Of a stretch of DNA of 13,799 nt, positions 12,176 through 13,799 are shown one piece after another (position 1 is the first letter of the stretch; every line of letters begins with the position of its first letter). Source of the stretch: CAYMRB01 sp964392615 (GTDB taxonomy: Bacteria; Planctomycetota; UBA8108); assembly GCA_964392615.1 (NCBI GenBank), contig CAYMRB010000273.1, forward strand, positions 1 through 13,799, given 5' to 3'. The notes under the pieces were generated by a model that was not told the origin of the DNA, did not search any database, and saw only the letters and a list, made by a program, of their open reading frames with translations. The position numbers were made by a program, and so were the translations under genes.

Positions 12176-13170
12176 CGCGAGCGCGTTTCCTGAAGGAGCG
12201 CAAGGAGTCTTGGCGGCGCTTCGAGGTATTGCTGAGCAAGTTCGAGAGGCTGCGGCTGCGGAAGCTCGAAGGCGCCGAAGTCTCCGAGTTCTCGAGCCTG
12301 TTTCGAGCCGTGTGCTATGACCTCGCCACCGTGCGGTCGCGCGATTGGGGACGCGAGCTCGAGAACTTCCTCAACGACCTCGTGTTGCGCGGGCACAACC
12401 TGTTCTATCGCTCGCCGCCGGGGAGGCCGCGACAGGTCGTTCACTTCTTCACGCACGGCTTCCCACGCCTCCTACGCGCGAACAGCCGCTACTTCTGGGT
12501 CGCGCTCATCCTGTTCGTCGTTCCCGGGCTGATCAGCGGTTGGATCGTTCACGACGACCCGTCGTTGACCGGACGGATCCTGTCGAGCGAGCAGCAGGAG
12601 ATGATGGACCGCATGTACTCGGAGAGCCGCGAGGGCAAGGAGAGCCACGGCGCCGAGTCATTCATGGCCGGATTCTACATCTACAACAATGTCGGCATCG
12701 CTTTCCGGGCGTTTGCGACCGGCATCTTCTTCGGCATCGGTACGGTGTTCTTTCTCGTCTACAACAGCATCGCGTTGGGGACGATCACCGGATTCCTGAT
12801 TGCACGAGGCCGTTCCGAGGCATTCTTCAGCTTCGTGATATCGCACGGCTCCTTCGAGCTCACGGCGATCGTCATCGCTGGCGCGGCCGGGCTGATCCTC
12901 GGGCACTCGCTGATCCACCCGGGACGCCTGACGCGCGCGGAGTCGCTGAAGCAGCGGCGGGGCGTCGCCATCCGGCTCGCGGCGGGGGCCGGCGCGATGC
13001 TCTGCGTCGCAGCGTTCGTCGAGGCGTTTTGGTCGCCTTCCGGTCTTCCGAACGAGGTCAAGTACACCGTCGGCTCCGGGATGTGGATCGCCGTCATCGG
13101 CTACCTTCTGCTGGCGGGGCGGTCCGGACGGCCCGCGGACGGCGAGCTTCCGGGGGGCGGCATCGAATGA
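12172..13170 (+). CDS. SpoIIM-like (stage II sporulation protein M family) membrane protein
   Basis: 332 residues. Residues 1-100 are cytosolic and helical with many Arg/Lys (FLKERKESWRRFEVLLSKFERLR). The first membrane helix is about 106-124, followed by an outer loop of about 45 charged residues. The conserved core is NNVGIAFRAFATGIFFGIGT (172-191), YNSIALGTITGF (197-208), FVISHGSFELTAIVIAGAAG (221-240) and LILGHSLIHPG (241-251), the HG-x2-EL and AGAAGL-x-LG signatures of the family. Further helices lie near 264-286 and 303-316. In sporulating Firmicutes SpoIIM works with SpoIID and SpoIIP in engulfment; non-sporulating bacteria carry paralogues of unknown role, usually beside RDD, MoxR and DUF58 genes. 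No sporulation genes are seen here, so an envelope-related role is more likely. Both ends overlap neighbouring genes by four bases. Confidence 0.9.
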   Translation: MTRARFLKERKESWRRFEVLLSKFERLRLRKLEGAEVSEFSSLFRAVCYDLATVRSRDWGRELENFLNDLVLRGHNLFYRSPPGRPRQVVHFFTHGFPRLLRANSRYFWVALILFVVPGLISGWIVHDDPSLTGRILSSEQQEMMDRMYSESREGKESHGAESFMAGFYIYNNVGIAFRAFATGIFFGIGTVFFLVYNSIALGTITGFLIARGRSEAFFSFVISHGSFELTAIVIAGAAGLILGHSLIHPGRLTRAESLKQRRGVAIRLAAGAGAMLCVAAFVEAFWSPSGLPNEVKYTVGSGMWIAVIGYLLLAGRSGRPADGELPGGGIE

Positions 13171-13799
13171 AGCTCGACGGCGCGACGATTCCCATCGAGC
13201 GGCGTAACTTCGGCAACTCGCTGGCACTCGCGTTCCGGCTGTACCGGGACGACATCGCCTATCTGTTCCCGATGACGCTCGTCTTCGCCGTGCCGTCCTG
13301 CGCCTTGATCTGGTGGCTCTGCGAGAGCGTCGACAACGGCCTTTGGCCAGCATTCGCCCTGTTCTATCTTCTCTCGCCGTTCCTGGGCGCGGCGATCGTC
13401 GCGGCCGTCGGACCGCGCGCGTTCGGCGAGCGCGTGAGCGGCGCGCAGGTCGGGCGACAGCTGCGACAGGCCATCAAGCATCTGATATTGCCCGTCGTGC
13501 CGCTGCGTCTGCTGATGCTGCTCGTCGGGCACGTGTTCCTGGTCATGCCCGACGGCGTGAATGTCGTGTTCATGGTGGTGTTCTTCACGCCGCTCTTCGT
13601 GATCACTTCGAGCCGGTCGACTCTCGTCCGCGAGGTCACGATTCTCGAGCAGCTGAGCGGGCATCGTCGTCGCCGTCGGCTTGTGGATCTGCGGCGCGGC
13701 GACACCGTGGAGCTCATCTCGCGCCACGTCGCCATGCTGTTCGCGTTCCCGCTGCTCGTGTTCACGTTCTTCATCCAGGTGGACCTGATCTGCGGCCTG
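13167..13799 (+). CDS. Multi-pass membrane protein of unknown function (partial, C-terminus off window)
   Basis: 211 codons from the ATG at 13167, which overlaps the SpoIIM-like stop as ATGA, to the right edge with no stop. Hydrophobic helices lie at about 33-52, 58-82, 105-127, 131-147 and 189-210. A cytosolic-looking segment between the fourth and fifth (148-188) is basic, with STLVREVTILEQLSGHRRRRR. The N-terminal 30 residues are amphipathic (NFGNSLALAFRLYRDDI), a pattern common in membrane proteins with repeated transmembrane units. I do not recognise the family. Position as third gene of the RDD-SpoIIM operon suggests a component of the same envelope function. Confidence 0.8.
   Translation, partial: MKLDGATIPIERRNFGNSLALAFRLYRDDIAYLFPMTLVFAVPSCALIWWLCESVDNGLWPAFALFYLLSPFLGAAIVAAVGPRAFGERVSGAQVGRQLRQAIKHLILPVVPLRLLMLLVGHVFLVMPDGVNVVFMVVFFTPLFVITSSRSTLVREVTILEQLSGHRRRRRLVDLRRGDTVELISRHVAMLFAFPLLVFTFFIQVDLICGL

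Overview
The window is a GC-rich bacterial chromosome segment with seven complete genes of recognisable family, one complete minor-pilin gene of less certain subtype, and two genes cut by the window edges. I see no rRNA, tRNA, CRISPR array, insertion sequence or phage gene. Several traits point to a planctomycete-like bacterium (Planctomycetota or a close relative): an exported protein ending in a dockerin-type EF-hand pair plus a DPTPDSLGC-like tail, prepilin-type proteins with a NGIDDDGNGLVDE-type loop, an exported propeller-PHP protein, and an RDD-SpoIIM membrane operon. This placement is inference from protein style, not from a marker gene.

Layout. Positions 1-2907 (minus strand) hold a run of three prepilin-like genes: a PilV/GspI-like protein, a GspJ/PilW-like protein translationally coupled to it, and a PilX/GspK-like protein with a beta-strand-rich body and a long Asp/Ser/Asn/Gly repeat tail that runs off the left edge. 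Divergent from these, after a 347-bp regulatory region with a perfect 19-bp palindrome and a good sigma70-like promoter, is an exported protein with two cohesin-like domains, Fn3-like domains and a C-terminal dockerin (3255-5324). Convergent with it is an exported seven-repeat propeller fused to a PHP (DUF3604-like) domain (5335-7869).

The centre is a metabolic block. A nitrilase-superfamily amidohydrolase (8222-9064) faces an AzgA-type nucleobase permease (9061-10383), and the two share a CTAG that supplies both stop codons. Divergent from the permease is a CobB-like sirtuin (10484-11227) whose active-site Tyr and Arg predict deacylation of acidic acyl-lysines. The 100 bp between permease and sirtuin contain a -10 element so close to the permease start that the mRNA may be nearly leaderless, and a 7-bp inverted repeat.

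The right end (11327-13799) is a plus-strand operon of RDD protein, SpoIIM-like protein and an unidentified multi-pass membrane protein. Each junction is an ATGA overlap, and the operon is preceded by a TTGCCG-N17-TATAGT promoter. In other bacteria such pairs often precede MoxR ATPase and DUF58 genes, which would lie to the right of the window.

I did not find a clearly new defence or mobile system. The most unusual items are the acidic repeat tail of the pilin-like protein, the cohesin-plus-dockerin chain, the propeller-PHP fusion and the palindrome in the pilin/dockerin divergent region.
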